A DNA stretch of 64,000 bases, from positions 1,116,001 to 1,180,000 of the forward strand of contig NZ_JBIZWA010000001.1 in the NCBI RefSeq assembly GCF_044769865.1, written 5' to 3'. This document shows positions 33,839 through 42,228 of this stretch, piece after piece. The first letter of the stretch is position 1. Every line of letters begins with the position of its first letter. Source of the stretch: Homoserinimonas sp044769865 (GTDB taxonomy: Bacteria; Actinomycetota; Actinomycetes; Actinomycetales; Microbacteriaceae). The position numbers and the translations under genes are program-made. The notes under the pieces were generated by a model. The model was not told the origin of the DNA and ran no database searches. It saw only the letters and a program-made list of their open reading frames with translations.

Positions 33839-34654
33839 TCAGAGGTCGTGCTCGGCGAGCCAGCGCCGCAGCACCCGCACGAATTCCTCTGGCTGCTCGA
33901 CCGAGGGGAGGTGCGCCGTGTCGGGGAACCGCACCCCATCCGCATTCGGCAGGGCCGACAACTGGTACTCGTAGTTGACGAGCACCTCGCTGAGATCGTG
34001 GTCGCCCACCATGACGAGCGCGGGCACCGTCACGTCGACAAGCCGGTCGTAGGCGGGCGGCTCGAGCGGCACGGGCACAGGCTTCTCGAGCACGTGCGCG
34101 AGGTTCGGCTGGTTCAGCTGGTAGGCCGCGCGCACGAAGTCGGGGTCGAGCGAGCCCTGGTCACGGCGCACCCCGAGTGCCCAGAGCTCGACCTCGAGGC
34201 GGTTCAGCGTCTCCCACTCGGCCTGCTCGAAGGCCACGTCCATGCGGTCGACGACCTCGTCCTCCTCCGCCGTGAGCTCGATGTCGGGAAATCCGCTCAC
34301 CCCGCCACCGACCGTCACGACGCCGCTCACACGCGACGGGTACTCGACCGCCGTGTCGAGCGCGATCTGGCCGCCGCGCGAGCACCCCACGAGGGTCGCC
34401 CGGTCGACCTTGACGTGGTCGAGGAGGGCGATTGCGTCGGCACGGTTCGAGAACTCGACGTCGTCGCTTGTCGTCTCGCCGAAGCCACGGCAGTCGAACC
34501 GGATCACATGGTGATCGACGGCGAGCGCGGGCACGACCGGGTCCCACATACGGAGCGTCGCGATGCCGGCATGGATCAGGAGGAGCGCGGGGGCGGCGGG
34601 GTCCCCGTCGGTCTCGTAGTGGATCGAGGCGCCGTCAACGTCGAATCGTGCCAT
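33839..34654 (-). CDS. Alpha/beta-fold hydrolase
   Basis: A 271-residue hydrolase with a complete triad: nucleophile elbow VGCSRGGQ, acid in VMVGDHDLSEV, and His in TAHLPSVEQPEEF; the oxyanion-site segment is LIHAGIATLRMW. The sequence resembles 3-oxoadipate enol-lactonase-like and haloperoxidase-like hydrolases, but no pathway genes adjoin it, so the substrate is unassigned. TAGCCT 6 nt upstream of the ATG suggests a leaderless mRNA. Confidence 0.85.
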   Translation of the reverse strand: MARFDVDGASIHYETDGDPAAPALLLIHAGIATLRMWDPVVPALAVDHHVIRFDCRGFGETTSDDVEFSNRADAIALLDHVKVDRATLVGCSRGGQIALDTAVEYPSRVSGVVTVGGGVSGFPDIELTAEEDEVVDRMDVAFEQAEWETLNRLEVELWALGVRRDQGSLDPDFVRAAYQLNQPNLAHVLEKPVPVPLEPPAYDRLVDVTVPALVMVGDHDLSEVLVNYEYQLSALPNADGVRFPDTAHLPSVEQPEEFVRVLRRWLAEHDL

Positions 34655-34660
34655 ACCGAG

Positions 34661-34666
34661 AGGCTA
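34661..34666 (-). promoter_or_regulatory. Leaderless -10 box (TAGCCT)
   Basis: TAGCCT ends 6 nt before the ATG of the alpha/beta-hydrolase gene. Confidence 0.6.
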
Positions 34667-34704
34667 GGCGTGGGGTCCCGTGAATGCCACCCCTGCGGCT
34701 GGCG

Positions 34705-35343
34705 TCAGTCCTGCGGAATGCGGATGTCGCGCAGTCCCGCGATCACAGCCACCGCAGCATCCCGGTCTCCCACCCTGATGGCGGCGAGGAGCTCACTCTG
34801 CAGGCGCGAGAGCCGGGAGACGTCGATTGCCTCCGGCAGGTGCATCGACCCGAGGCGCACCATGTGCACGACGCTCGTGATCGAGCGGGCGAGCACCTCG
34901 TTGGTGGTGAGGTGTGCGAGGCGGTCGAAGAAGGCGAAGTTGGCGCGGGCCATGCCGACGAAGTCGCCCGACGCGAGGCTTGCGTTGAACTCGTCGTGGT
35001 CGCGCTCCATGCGCTCGGCGAGCTCGGGGTTGGGCTCCGTGATGACCTCGAGGACGAGCGCGGAGTAGAGGGCCACCCACACCGTCATCGCCTTCGCGGT
35101 CTGCGGGGGAGTGACGACAGCGACGCGCGTGAAACGGTTCGCGGATGCCTCGATCACTCCGATATCGCGCAAGCGCTGGATCGCTTCGCGCACGGGGGTG
35201 CGCGAGACCCCGAACTCGCCTGCGAGCTGGGCGTCGCTGATGCGATCGCCCGGTTCGAGGGTGCCCTCGGAGATGGCACCCAGGAGGTGCGCGTAGATCG
35301 TGTTTACGACAGGGCTCGTCGTCACTTCCGCGTCGTCAATCAC
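34705..35343 (-). CDS. GntR-family regulator, FCD type
   Basis: A 212-residue regulator: GntR winged helix with ISDAQLAGEFGVSRTPVREAIQRLRDIGVIE, then an all-helical FCD ligand domain with HDEFNASLASGDF. The ligand is probably an organic acid, as for FadR-like proteins. The GTG at 35343 begins 10 bp after the acs stop, so it is likely co-transcribed with acs, though TAGGAT 7 nt ahead could also start a leaderless message. Control of acetate use is a reasonable inference from position only. Confidence 0.85.
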   Translation of the reverse strand: MIDDAEVTTSPVVNTIYAHLLGAISEGTLEPGDRISDAQLAGEFGVSRTPVREAIQRLRDIGVIEASANRFTRVAVVTPPQTAKAMTVWVALYSALVLEVITEPNPELAERMERDHDEFNASLASGDFVGMARANFAFFDRLAHLTTNEVLARSITSVVHMVRLGSMHLPEAIDVSRLSRLQSELLAAIRVGDRDAAVAVIAGLRDIRIPQD

Positions 35344-35353
35344 GGGGCTGATC

Positions 35354-37366
35354 CTACTCGCCAGCCCGGTGATCGTCGCTGCTTTCCACAATCGCAGCGA
35401 TCATGCCGGGCACCGTCGAATCCTGCAGTGAGGTGACGTCGCCGAGCGGCCGCCCGTCGATGATGTCGCCCAGCAGTCGCCGCATGATCTTGCCGGAGCG
35501 GGTCTTCGGCAGATCGGGCACGATGACGATGTCGCGCGGTTTCGCGACGGGTCCGATCTCGCGCGCGATGTGCGCGCGCAGGATTGCCGCGAGCTCGTCG
35601 TGGTCGATCGTGCGGGCGGGCACGACGAAGGCGGCGATGGCCTCGCCGGTCGTGGCATCCGTCGCCTTCGTCACCCCCGCTTCGCCGACGAGCGGATGCG
35701 CGACGAGCGACGACTCGATCTCGATCGTCGAGAGGCGGTGGCCCGAGACGTTGATGACGTCGTCGACGCGGCCGAGCACCCACATGTCACCGTCGGCATC
35801 CGCTTTGCCGCCGTCGCCGGAGAAGAAGAATCCCTGCTTGGCGAAGCGCGCCCAGTAGGAGTCGAGGTAGCGCTGCGGGTTGCCCCAGACCGTGCGGGCC
35901 ATGGACGGCCAGGTGCCCTCGACGACAAGGTAGCCGCCGGCACCGGGTGCGACATCCGCACCGTGGTCATCGACGACGCGGGTGCTCAGGCCGGGCAGGG
36001 CGCGGCTGACCGAGCCGGGCTTGAGGGTGGTCACGCCGGGGAGCGGCGCCATGATCGCCGAGCCCGTCTCGGACTGCCACCAGGTGTCGACGATGGGGGC
36101 CTGCCCCGCACCGATGTTCTCGCGGAACCACACCCACGCCTCCGGGTTGATCGCCTCACCGACCGATCCGAGCAGGCGGATGCTCGACAGGTCATAGCCC
36201 GTCAGCCCATCCGGGAACCACGTCATGTAGGTGCGGATGAGCGTCGGCGCCGTGTAGTAGACGGTCACGCCATAGCGTTCGATGATCTCGAAGTGGCGGC
36301 CGGGCGCGGGGGTGTCGGGCGTGCCCTCGTACATGACCTGGGTGACGCCGTTCGAGAGCGGACCGTAGATCGCGTAGGTGTGGGCGGTCACCCAGGCGAG
36401 GTCAGCCGTGCACCAGTACACGTCGTCGGGCTTGCTGTCGAAGATCGCCCAGTGGCTCCACGAGGTCTGCGCGAGGTAGCCGCCGCTCGTGTGCACGAGG
36501 CCCTTGGGCTTTCCCGTCGTGCCGGACGTGTAGATGATGAAGAGCGGATGCTCGGAGTCGAAGTATTCGGGCTCGTGCACCTCGGGCTGCCGGTCGACCA
36601 CGTCGTGCCACCAGACGTCGCGGCCGGGCGTCCACGGGACATCCGCTTCGGCGCCTTCTATGAAGCCCGTGCGCTTGACGACGAGCACGTGCTCGAGCTG
36701 GTTCTCGCCGCTCGCCGCCTCGTCAGACGCCGCCTTGACGGGCACGGCCTTGCCGCGGCGGAACTGCCCGTCGCTTGTGACGAGCAGCTTCGCGCCCGTG
36801 TCCTCGATGCGGAACCTGAGCGCCTCCGCGCTGAACCCGCCGAACACGAGCGAATGCACGGCCCCGACGCGGGCGATCGCCAGCGTGATGATGGTCGTCT
36901 CGGGGATGACAGGCAGGTAGACGACGACCCGGTCGCCCGGCCCGATGCCGAGTTCCGTCAGTGCGTGTGCGGCCTTTGCGACCTCCCGCTGCAGCTCGGC
37001 ATACGTGATCGTGCGGGTATCGCCGGGTTCACCCTCGAAGTGATACGCGACCTTGTCGCCGGCACCGGATGCCACGTGCCGGTCGACACAGTTCACGGCG
37101 ACGTTCAGGCGGCCCCCCGCGAACCACTCGGCCTTCGGCGGCTGGAGCGTGCCGTCCTCGCGAAGCGCGGGTTCCCACGTGTGCGCCGTGTGCCAGGGCT
37201 CGTGCCAGTCGAGCCTCGCGGCGGCGGCCTCCCAGAACGCGATCGGGTCGGCCGCGGCATCCGCCCACGCTTCGGCGGAGACATTGGCGCTCGCCGCGAT
37301 GTGCGCGGGCGCGGGATAGCTGCGGGTCTCAACGAGGAGTTCGCGGATGTTCGTGCTGGTGCTCAC
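35354..37366 (-). CDS. acs: Acetyl-CoA synthetase
   Basis: A 670-residue AMP-forming acetyl-CoA synthetase of full length. It shows the N-terminal ACAS domain (FWEAAAARLDWHEPW), the P-loop YTSGTTGKPKGLVHTSGG, the acetate-pocket region DTWWQSETGSAIMAPLPG, the FSGDGGKADADGDMWVLGR hinge and the catalytic Lys in LPKTRSGKIMRRLL, which is also the usual acetylation site. It converts acetate, ATP and CoA to acetyl-CoA. It starts with GTG 6 nt after TACTTT, so the mRNA is probably leaderless. Confidence 0.96.
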   Translation of the reverse strand: MSTSTNIRELLVETRSYPAPAHIAASANVSAEAWADAAADPIAFWEAAAARLDWHEPWHTAHTWEPALREDGTLQPPKAEWFAGGRLNVAVNCVDRHVASGAGDKVAYHFEGEPGDTRTITYAELQREVAKAAHALTELGIGPGDRVVVYLPVIPETTIITLAIARVGAVHSLVFGGFSAEALRFRIEDTGAKLLVTSDGQFRRGKAVPVKAASDEAASGENQLEHVLVVKRTGFIEGAEADVPWTPGRDVWWHDVVDRQPEVHEPEYFDSEHPLFIIYTSGTTGKPKGLVHTSGGYLAQTSWSHWAIFDSKPDDVYWCTADLAWVTAHTYAIYGPLSNGVTQVMYEGTPDTPAPGRHFEIIERYGVTVYYTAPTLIRTYMTWFPDGLTGYDLSSIRLLGSVGEAINPEAWVWFRENIGAGQAPIVDTWWQSETGSAIMAPLPGVTTLKPGSVSRALPGLSTRVVDDHGADVAPGAGGYLVVEGTWPSMARTVWGNPQRYLDSYWARFAKQGFFFSGDGGKADADGDMWVLGRVDDVINVSGHRLSTIEIESSLVAHPLVGEAGVTKATDATTGEAIAAFVVPARTIDHDELAAILRAHIAREIGPVAKPRDIVIVPDLPKTRSGKIMRRLLGDIIDGRPLGDVTSLQDSTVPGMIAAIVESSDDHRAGE

Positions 37367-37372
37367 GTCCCC

Positions 37373-37378
37373 AAAGTA
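37373..37378 (-). promoter_or_regulatory. Leaderless -10 box (TACTTT) for acs
   Basis: TACTTT lies exactly 6 nt before the GTG start of acs. Confidence 0.6.
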
Positions 37379-37448
37379 CGTCTACGGACGATCTCGCTCG
37401 AATCGTGTCGTCACACAACGCAACGCGCCGGTGGCCGCCCCCGGCCGC

Positions 37449-37454
37449 TATCGT
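37449..37454 (+). promoter_or_regulatory. Leaderless -10 box (TATCGT)
   Basis: TATCGT lies exactly 6 nt before the ATG of the tautomerase-fold gene. Confidence 0.6.
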
Positions 37455-37460
37455 CGTGCA

Positions 37461-37847
37461 ATGGCACAGGTACTCGTCTACGCCCATCGCGAGGCTCTTG
37501 ACGGTCGGCGAGAAGCACTCAGCGACGCGATCCACGGCGCCGTCATGGCCTCTCTCGGCTACCCACCCGAGAAGCGCTTCCACCGCTTCATTGCCCTCGA
37601 CCGCGAGGACTTCGTGCACCCGGATGACCGGGGCGACGACTACACGATCGTCGAGATCTCCATGTTCGAGGGTCGCTCCGAGGCGGCAAAGCGGGCGCTC
37701 ATCGCGGAACTCTTCGCACGCATCCAGACGATCGGCATCCAGCCACACAGTCTTGAGATCACGATCAGCGAGACCCCAAGGGTCAATTGGGGCATCCGGG
37801 GCCAGAATGCCGCCGACCTCACTCTCGACTACGCGGTGGAGGTGTAG
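37461..37847 (+). CDS. Tautomerase-fold protein without Pro-1
   Basis: A 128-residue protein resembling the larger tautomerase (MIF/4-OT superfamily) subfamily, with the pattern RFHRFIALDREDF, YTIVEISMFEGRS and a C-terminal NWGIRGQNAADL. The catalytic residue of this superfamily is the N-terminal Pro exposed after Met removal; here the second residue is Ala (MAQVLVY). Activity as a tautomerase is therefore doubtful, or a different start is used, but no in-frame Met-Pro is seen. It is followed after 3 bp by an epoxide-hydrolase-like gene. Confidence 0.75.
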   Translation: MAQVLVYAHREALDGRREALSDAIHGAVMASLGYPPEKRFHRFIALDREDFVHPDDRGDDYTIVEISMFEGRSEAAKRALIAELFARIQTIGIQPHSLEITISETPRVNWGIRGQNAADLTLDYAVEV

Positions 37848-37850
37848 GCC

Positions 37851-38708
37851 ATGTTCGAGCGGATGCCTGTGGCACTGGGCGACCTCGTCTTCGACGTGCG
37901 CGTGGCAGGCCCCGAAGACGGCACCCCGGTCATGCTCCTGCACGGCTTTCCCGAGACCTCGCGCAGTTGGACGGCCGTCGCCGAGCAACTCGCCGCCGAC
38001 GGGCTGCGGGTCATCGCCCCCGACCAGCGCGGCTACTCGCCGGGTGCCCGCCCGGTCGGCGCGCACGAGTACGACATCAAGGAACTCGTCGCCGACGTGC
38101 TCGGCCTCATGGAGGCGCTCGGCCTCGACTCGGCGCACCTGGCCGGCCACGACTGGGGTGCCTCCGTCGCCTGGGCGGCCGCGGCGTGGCATCCGGAGCG
38201 GGTCCGTTCGCTCGTCGCAGTCTCGGTGCCTCACCCGGTGTCGCTCACCTGGGCGATCGACAACGACCCCGACCAGCAACGCCGCTCGGCCTACATCACG
38301 CTGTTCCGCGATCCGGGCAAGGCGGAGAAGACGCTGCTCAAGGCCAACGCGGCGGCCTTCCGGGCGCTCTTCGGCACGCACATCGCCAAGGAGGCGGTTG
38401 ACGAGTATGTCGCCCACCTCAGCGAGCCGGGGGCACTGCTCGCGGCGCTCAACTGGTACTGCGCGATGACGCGCGAGTTCGGCGAGATCCCCGCCGTCAC
38501 GGTGCCCACCACCTACCTCTGGAGCACGAGTGACCCCGCGCTCGGCGAGGTGGCCGCCCGGCGCTGCGAGCAGCACGTTGAAGGGGATTACCGCCTGATC
38601 GTGCTCGACGGCGTCTCGCACTGGGTGTCGGAGGAGGCGCCCGCCGCGGTGGTCGCCGCGATCCGCAGTCGGGTGGCGGAGGCGCCACCGAATACGCTGC
38701 TGGGATGA
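37851..38708 (+). CDS. Alpha/beta-hydrolase, epoxide hydrolase-like
   Basis: A 285-residue hydrolase with oxyanion motif LLHGFPETSRSW and nucleophile elbow AGHDWGASVAW, where Asp replaces Ser as in epoxide hydrolases and haloalkane dehalogenases. The acid is probably in LWSTSDPAL and the His in GVSHWVSEE. A lid Tyr pair expected for epoxide hydrolases may be in ALNWYCAM. It sits between the tautomerase-like gene (3 bp) and the thioesterase (4-bp overlap) in one operon. Confidence 0.85.
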   Translation: MFERMPVALGDLVFDVRVAGPEDGTPVMLLHGFPETSRSWTAVAEQLAADGLRVIAPDQRGYSPGARPVGAHEYDIKELVADVLGLMEALGLDSAHLAGHDWGASVAWAAAAWHPERVRSLVAVSVPHPVSLTWAIDNDPDQQRRSAYITLFRDPGKAEKTLLKANAAAFRALFGTHIAKEAVDEYVAHLSEPGALLAALNWYCAMTREFGEIPAVTVPTTYLWSTSDPALGEVAARRCEQHVEGDYRLIVLDGVSHWVSEEAPAAVVAAIRSRVAEAPPNTLLG

Positions 38709-39505
38709 CTTCCCACGTTTTCGACGACGCCGTCGCACTCGAAGCACTTGGCGACGGACGCTTCCGCGGCCACACGCATCCCGCCTACGCCAACATGGTG
38801 GGCCCCTTTGGGGGCATCACGGCGGCGACGCTCCTGCGCGCGGTCGAGCAGCATCCGGACGTGTTGGGCGCGCCACTCTCGCTCACGGTCAACTTCGCCG
38901 GGCCGGTCGCCGACGGTGAGTTCGAGATCGAGGCAGTGCCCGTGCGCACCAACCGCTCGACCCAACACTGGTCGCTGGCCATCACCCAGGGCGGTGCCAT
39001 CGCCACGACCGCGACCGCCGTCTTCGGGCAGCGCCGCGAGACCTGGTCAGACAGCGAGACCCCCGCCCCTGGTGCGCCCGCGCCCGAGAGCCTCGAGCAG
39101 CAGCGGATGCCCGACATCGTCGTCTGGGCCGGTAACTATGAGATGCGCTTCATCGACGGCATCATGACGCCGGGTGCCCAACAGGAGAGTTCGTCGTCGA
39201 CCCTGTGGATGCGCGATTCCCCCGCGAGGCCTCTCGACTTCACGTCGCTGGCGGGCCTGTGTGACATCTTCTACCCGCGCATCTACCTGCGCAGCGGCCA
39301 GATGACGCCCGCCGGCACCGTGACACTCACCATCTATTTCCACGCGGATGCCGCGGCTCTTGCTGCCCAGGGCGACGACTATCTGCTGGCCACGGCAAAG
39401 GGCCACCGCTTCAACAACGGCTTCTTCGACCAGTCGGCCACGATCTGGGGTCACGACGGCCAGCTACTCGCGACCACGCACCAGCTCGTCTACTTCAAGT
39501 CCTGA
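38705..39505 (+). CDS. Acyl-CoA thioesterase family, double hotdog
   Basis: A 266-residue protein with two hotdog domains in one chain, as in TesB-like thioesterases. The N-terminal one holds HPAYANMVGPFGGITAATLLRAV; the C-terminal one holds DFTSLAGLCDIFYPRIYL and ends NGFFDQSATIWGHDGQLLATTHQ, a typical hotdog closing strand. It probably hydrolyses acyl-CoA. The ATGA overlap couples it to the epoxide-hydrolase-like gene. Confidence 0.85.
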   Translation: MTSHVFDDAVALEALGDGRFRGHTHPAYANMVGPFGGITAATLLRAVEQHPDVLGAPLSLTVNFAGPVADGEFEIEAVPVRTNRSTQHWSLAITQGGAIATTATAVFGQRRETWSDSETPAPGAPAPESLEQQRMPDIVVWAGNYEMRFIDGIMTPGAQQESSSSTLWMRDSPARPLDFTSLAGLCDIFYPRIYLRSGQMTPAGTVTLTIYFHADAAALAAQGDDYLLATAKGHRFNNGFFDQSATIWGHDGQLLATTHQLVYFKS

Positions 39506-39542
39506 GCGGGCTCACTCCGCGCTCATCTCACGAGCTCGAAGG

Positions 39543-40559
39543 CTAGGGGATGAGCACGATGCGGATGGGGTTGCCTTCCTTTTCTTCGAGCATCCGGATG
39601 GCGTCGTGCGCTGCTGAGAGCGGCACGCGTGCGCTGACCGAGCGGGCGAACTCGACCCTGCCCTGGGCGACGAGGTCTACGAGCTGCTCGACGTGGTGGT
39701 CCTCAGAGCCGTAGTGGCCGAGGATGCTCTTGCGCATGTGGGTGAACTTGTTGCTGTTCGCAATCGTGATGGGCGTACCGCTGAGGCCCACGAGCACGAG
39801 CTTGCCGCCCACGCCGAGTGAGGAGATCGCCTGGGCGCGCACGGCATCGACGCCCGCGAAGTCGAAGGCGACATCGAGGCCTGTGCCGCGCGTCGCATCC
39901 CGCACCTTCTGGCGGAACTCCGGGTCGCTGGGGTCGAGCACGACATCGGCGCCGAACTCCGCGGCGCGGCCGCGGGCCTCCGCGAGGGGGTCGATCGCGA
40001 TGATGGGCGCGGCGCCCGCGAGGCGCAGCAGCTGCACGGCGTGCGCGCCGAGCCCGCCGACGCCCCACACGCCGACCGCCTGGCCGGGGCGCACCTGCGC
40101 CGTGTGGTCGATCGCGCTCCACGGTGTCGACACCGCATCGGGGATGATGGCGGCCTGCTCAAAGGGCATGGCGTTCGGGATCGCGACGAGGTTCTCCTGC
40201 GGGGCGACGAGGTACTCGGCCCATCCGCCGTCGTAGTCGACGCCCATCGTGTGCACCTCGGTGCCGCGGCTCATGCCCGCCTTGACGATGACGCGGTCGC
40301 CGGGCTGCCACCCCGCGACATCCGCCCCCAAGGTGTCGACCGTGCCCGCGACCTCGTGACCGAGCGTGACGACGTCTCCCTGCAGGAGCGAGGGGTTCAG
40401 GATGCCGTCGATCAGGTGCGCGTCGGAGAGGCACACCCCGGCAGCACCCACCTTCACGAGTACCTCGCCCGCGGCAGGGGTGGGCACGGGGATGCGCTCG
40501 AGCGCGAACTCCCGGGTCGAGATCGTCAGGCGGCCAGCGAGCATCGTCTTCTCGGTCAT
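39543..40559 (-). CDS. Zinc-type alcohol dehydrogenase family protein
   Basis: A 338-residue medium-chain dehydrogenase. Catalytic-zinc motifs are GVCLSDAHLIDG and LGHEVAGTV; the NAD(P) site is GVWGVGGLGAHAVQLL and the D in IAIDPLAEARG suggests NAD. The structural-zinc loop with four Cys is missing, replaced by MSRGTEVHTMGVDYDGG. It would oxidise an alcohol to aldehyde or ketone; the substrate is unknown. The ATG at 40559 gives the natural N terminus; CAGGAT is 6 nt before it. Confidence 0.88.
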   Translation of the reverse strand: MTEKTMLAGRLTISTREFALERIPVPTPAAGEVLVKVGAAGVCLSDAHLIDGILNPSLLQGDVVTLGHEVAGTVDTLGADVAGWQPGDRVIVKAGMSRGTEVHTMGVDYDGGWAEYLVAPQENLVAIPNAMPFEQAAIIPDAVSTPWSAIDHTAQVRPGQAVGVWGVGGLGAHAVQLLRLAGAAPIIAIDPLAEARGRAAEFGADVVLDPSDPEFRQKVRDATRGTGLDVAFDFAGVDAVRAQAISSLGVGGKLVLVGLSGTPITIANSNKFTHMRKSILGHYGSEDHHVEQLVDLVAQGRVEFARSVSARVPLSAAHDAIRMLEEKEGNPIRIVLIP

Positions 40560-40657
40560 GCGCCCATCCTGCCGAGCGGATGCTGCGGGGTGAACCTTTT
40601 CTCGGAAACCCACTGCATGGCGCCTCCCGCATGCAGGCCCCTCGTTCGCCCCCACGA

Positions 40658-40732
40658 CTTTCAGAATTCAGGACCGCACACGGGCGACTGGCCGTTCCGG
40701 CCTGATCACCGTGCGGTCCTGAATTCTGAAAG
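40658..40732. repeat. AATTCAGGA palindromic element, copy C
   Basis: The longest of the family: perfect 22-bp arms (40658-40679 and 40711-40732, left arm CTTTCAGAATTCAGGACC onward) around 31 bases that include a GGCC...GGCC mini-hairpin. It lies between two divergent genes, so it cannot be a terminator for either. Confidence 0.9.
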
Positions 40733-40816
40733 CACTCGATGACGAACTGTTTCGCGGCTGCTCGCACTTTGCGTGACGGCGGCGCAGCATGGTGTCCCGA
40801 GCGAAAGGCCGAGCCC

Positions 40817-42202
40817 ATGACCCGACAGATCCGTTTCAACGCCTTCGACATGAACTGTGTCGCCCACCAGGCATCCGGCCTGTGGCGTCACCCGCAGGAC
40901 CGCTCGCGCGACTACAACAAGCTCAGCTACTGGACCGAGCTGGCCAAGCTTCTCGAGCGCGGCCGTTTCGACGGCATCTTCATCGCTGACGTCCTCGGCA
41001 CCTACGACGTCTACGGCGGCAGCAATGAGGCGCCCATCAAGCACGGCGCGCAGGTTCCCGTCAACGACCCGCTCATGCTCGTCTCGGCGATGGCATCCGT
41101 CACGGAGCACCTCGGCTTCGGGGTGACCGCCGGAACGGCCTACGAGCATCCGTACCCCTTCGCGCGCCGCATGACGACCCTTGATCATCTGACGAACGGC
41201 CGGGTTGGCTGGAACGTCGTCACGGGCTACCTGCCGAGCGCCGCCCGCAACATGGGGCACGACGACCAGATGGAGCACGACGAGCGCTACGCCCACGCCG
41301 ACGAATACCTCGAGGTGCTCTACAAGCTGTGGGAGGGCTCCTGGGAGGATGACGCGGTCGTCGTCGACCGCGAGTCCGGCGTGTTCACCGACCCGTCGAA
41401 GGTGCACGACATCGGGCACGAGGGCAAGTACTTCACGGTCCCGGGCATCCACATCTCGGAGCCGTCGCCGCAGCGCACTCCCGTGATCTACCAGGCGGGT
41501 GCATCGTCGCGCGGCATCGAGTTCGCGGCGGGCAACGCGGAAGCCATCTTCGTGGCGGCACCGCACAAGACCGCCCTCAAGGAGACGGTCGGGTGCATCC
41601 GTGACGCCCTCGAGGCCGCCGGTCGCGACCGCCACTCGGCCCGCATCTACACGCTCCTGACCGTCGTGACGGATGCGACGCCCGAAGCCGCGCAGGCGAA
41701 ATACGAGGAATACCGTTCCTACGCGAGCCCCGAGGGTGCGCTCGTCTTCATGTCGGGATGGATGGGCATCGACCTGTCGCAGTTCGACCTCGACGAGCCC
41801 ATCGGCAACGTCAAGAGCAACGCGATCCAGTCGAGCCTCGAGAACGTGCGGCGGGCGGGCGAGGACGGTCGCGTGCGCACCCTCCGCGAGCTCGCCCTCG
41901 AGAACGCCATTGGCGGACTCGGGCCGACCATCGTCGGTTCGGGCGAGGAGATCGCCGACCAGCTGCAGGAGTGGGTCGAGGAGACGGATGTCGACGGCTT
42001 CAACCTCGCCTACGCCGTCACGCCGGGCACCTTCGAGGACATCGTCGAGCACGTGATTCCCGTGCTGCAGGCGCGCGGGCTCTACCCCACGGAGTACGCA
42101 GAGGGCACGCTGCGCAACAAGCTCTTCGGGGCGGGCGACTCGCTCCCCGAGTCGCACAAGGGTGCCGGCTACAAGGTGGGGCAGCGGCTGCTCGCGGGGT
42201 GA
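40817..42202 (+). CDS. LLM-class FMN monooxygenase, NtaA/SnaA/DszA type
   Basis: A 461-residue bacterial-luciferase-fold protein of the NtaA/SnaA/DszA group: FNAFDMNCVAHQASGLWRHP at the start, FDGIFIADVLGTYDVYGG, TLDHLTNGRVGWNVVTGY, and VIYQAGASSRGIEFAA for the flavin phosphate. Such enzymes use reduced FMN and oxygen to oxidise nitrilotriacetate, sulphones or similar compounds. It could work with the DszC-like enzyme at 25063, but they are 14 kb apart. The ATG at 40817 follows AAAGG; 27 bp separate it from the AEC transporter gene. Confidence 0.88.
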   Translation: MTRQIRFNAFDMNCVAHQASGLWRHPQDRSRDYNKLSYWTELAKLLERGRFDGIFIADVLGTYDVYGGSNEAPIKHGAQVPVNDPLMLVSAMASVTEHLGFGVTAGTAYEHPYPFARRMTTLDHLTNGRVGWNVVTGYLPSAARNMGHDDQMEHDERYAHADEYLEVLYKLWEGSWEDDAVVVDRESGVFTDPSKVHDIGHEGKYFTVPGIHISEPSPQRTPVIYQAGASSRGIEFAAGNAEAIFVAAPHKTALKETVGCIRDALEAAGRDRHSARIYTLLTVVTDATPEAAQAKYEEYRSYASPEGALVFMSGWMGIDLSQFDLDEPIGNVKSNAIQSSLENVRRAGEDGRVRTLRELALENAIGGLGPTIVGSGEEIADQLQEWVEETDVDGFNLAYAVTPGTFEDIVEHVIPVLQARGLYPTEYAEGTLRNKLFGAGDSLPESHKGAGYKVGQRLLAG

Positions 42203-42228
42203 GTGCCCCGGGGTGAGACACTTGACCC

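Noticed and set aside
35570..37501. 643-codon plus-strand open frame opposite acs
   Set aside because: Antisense shadow; composition is Arg/Asp/His-rich and the acs product is complete.
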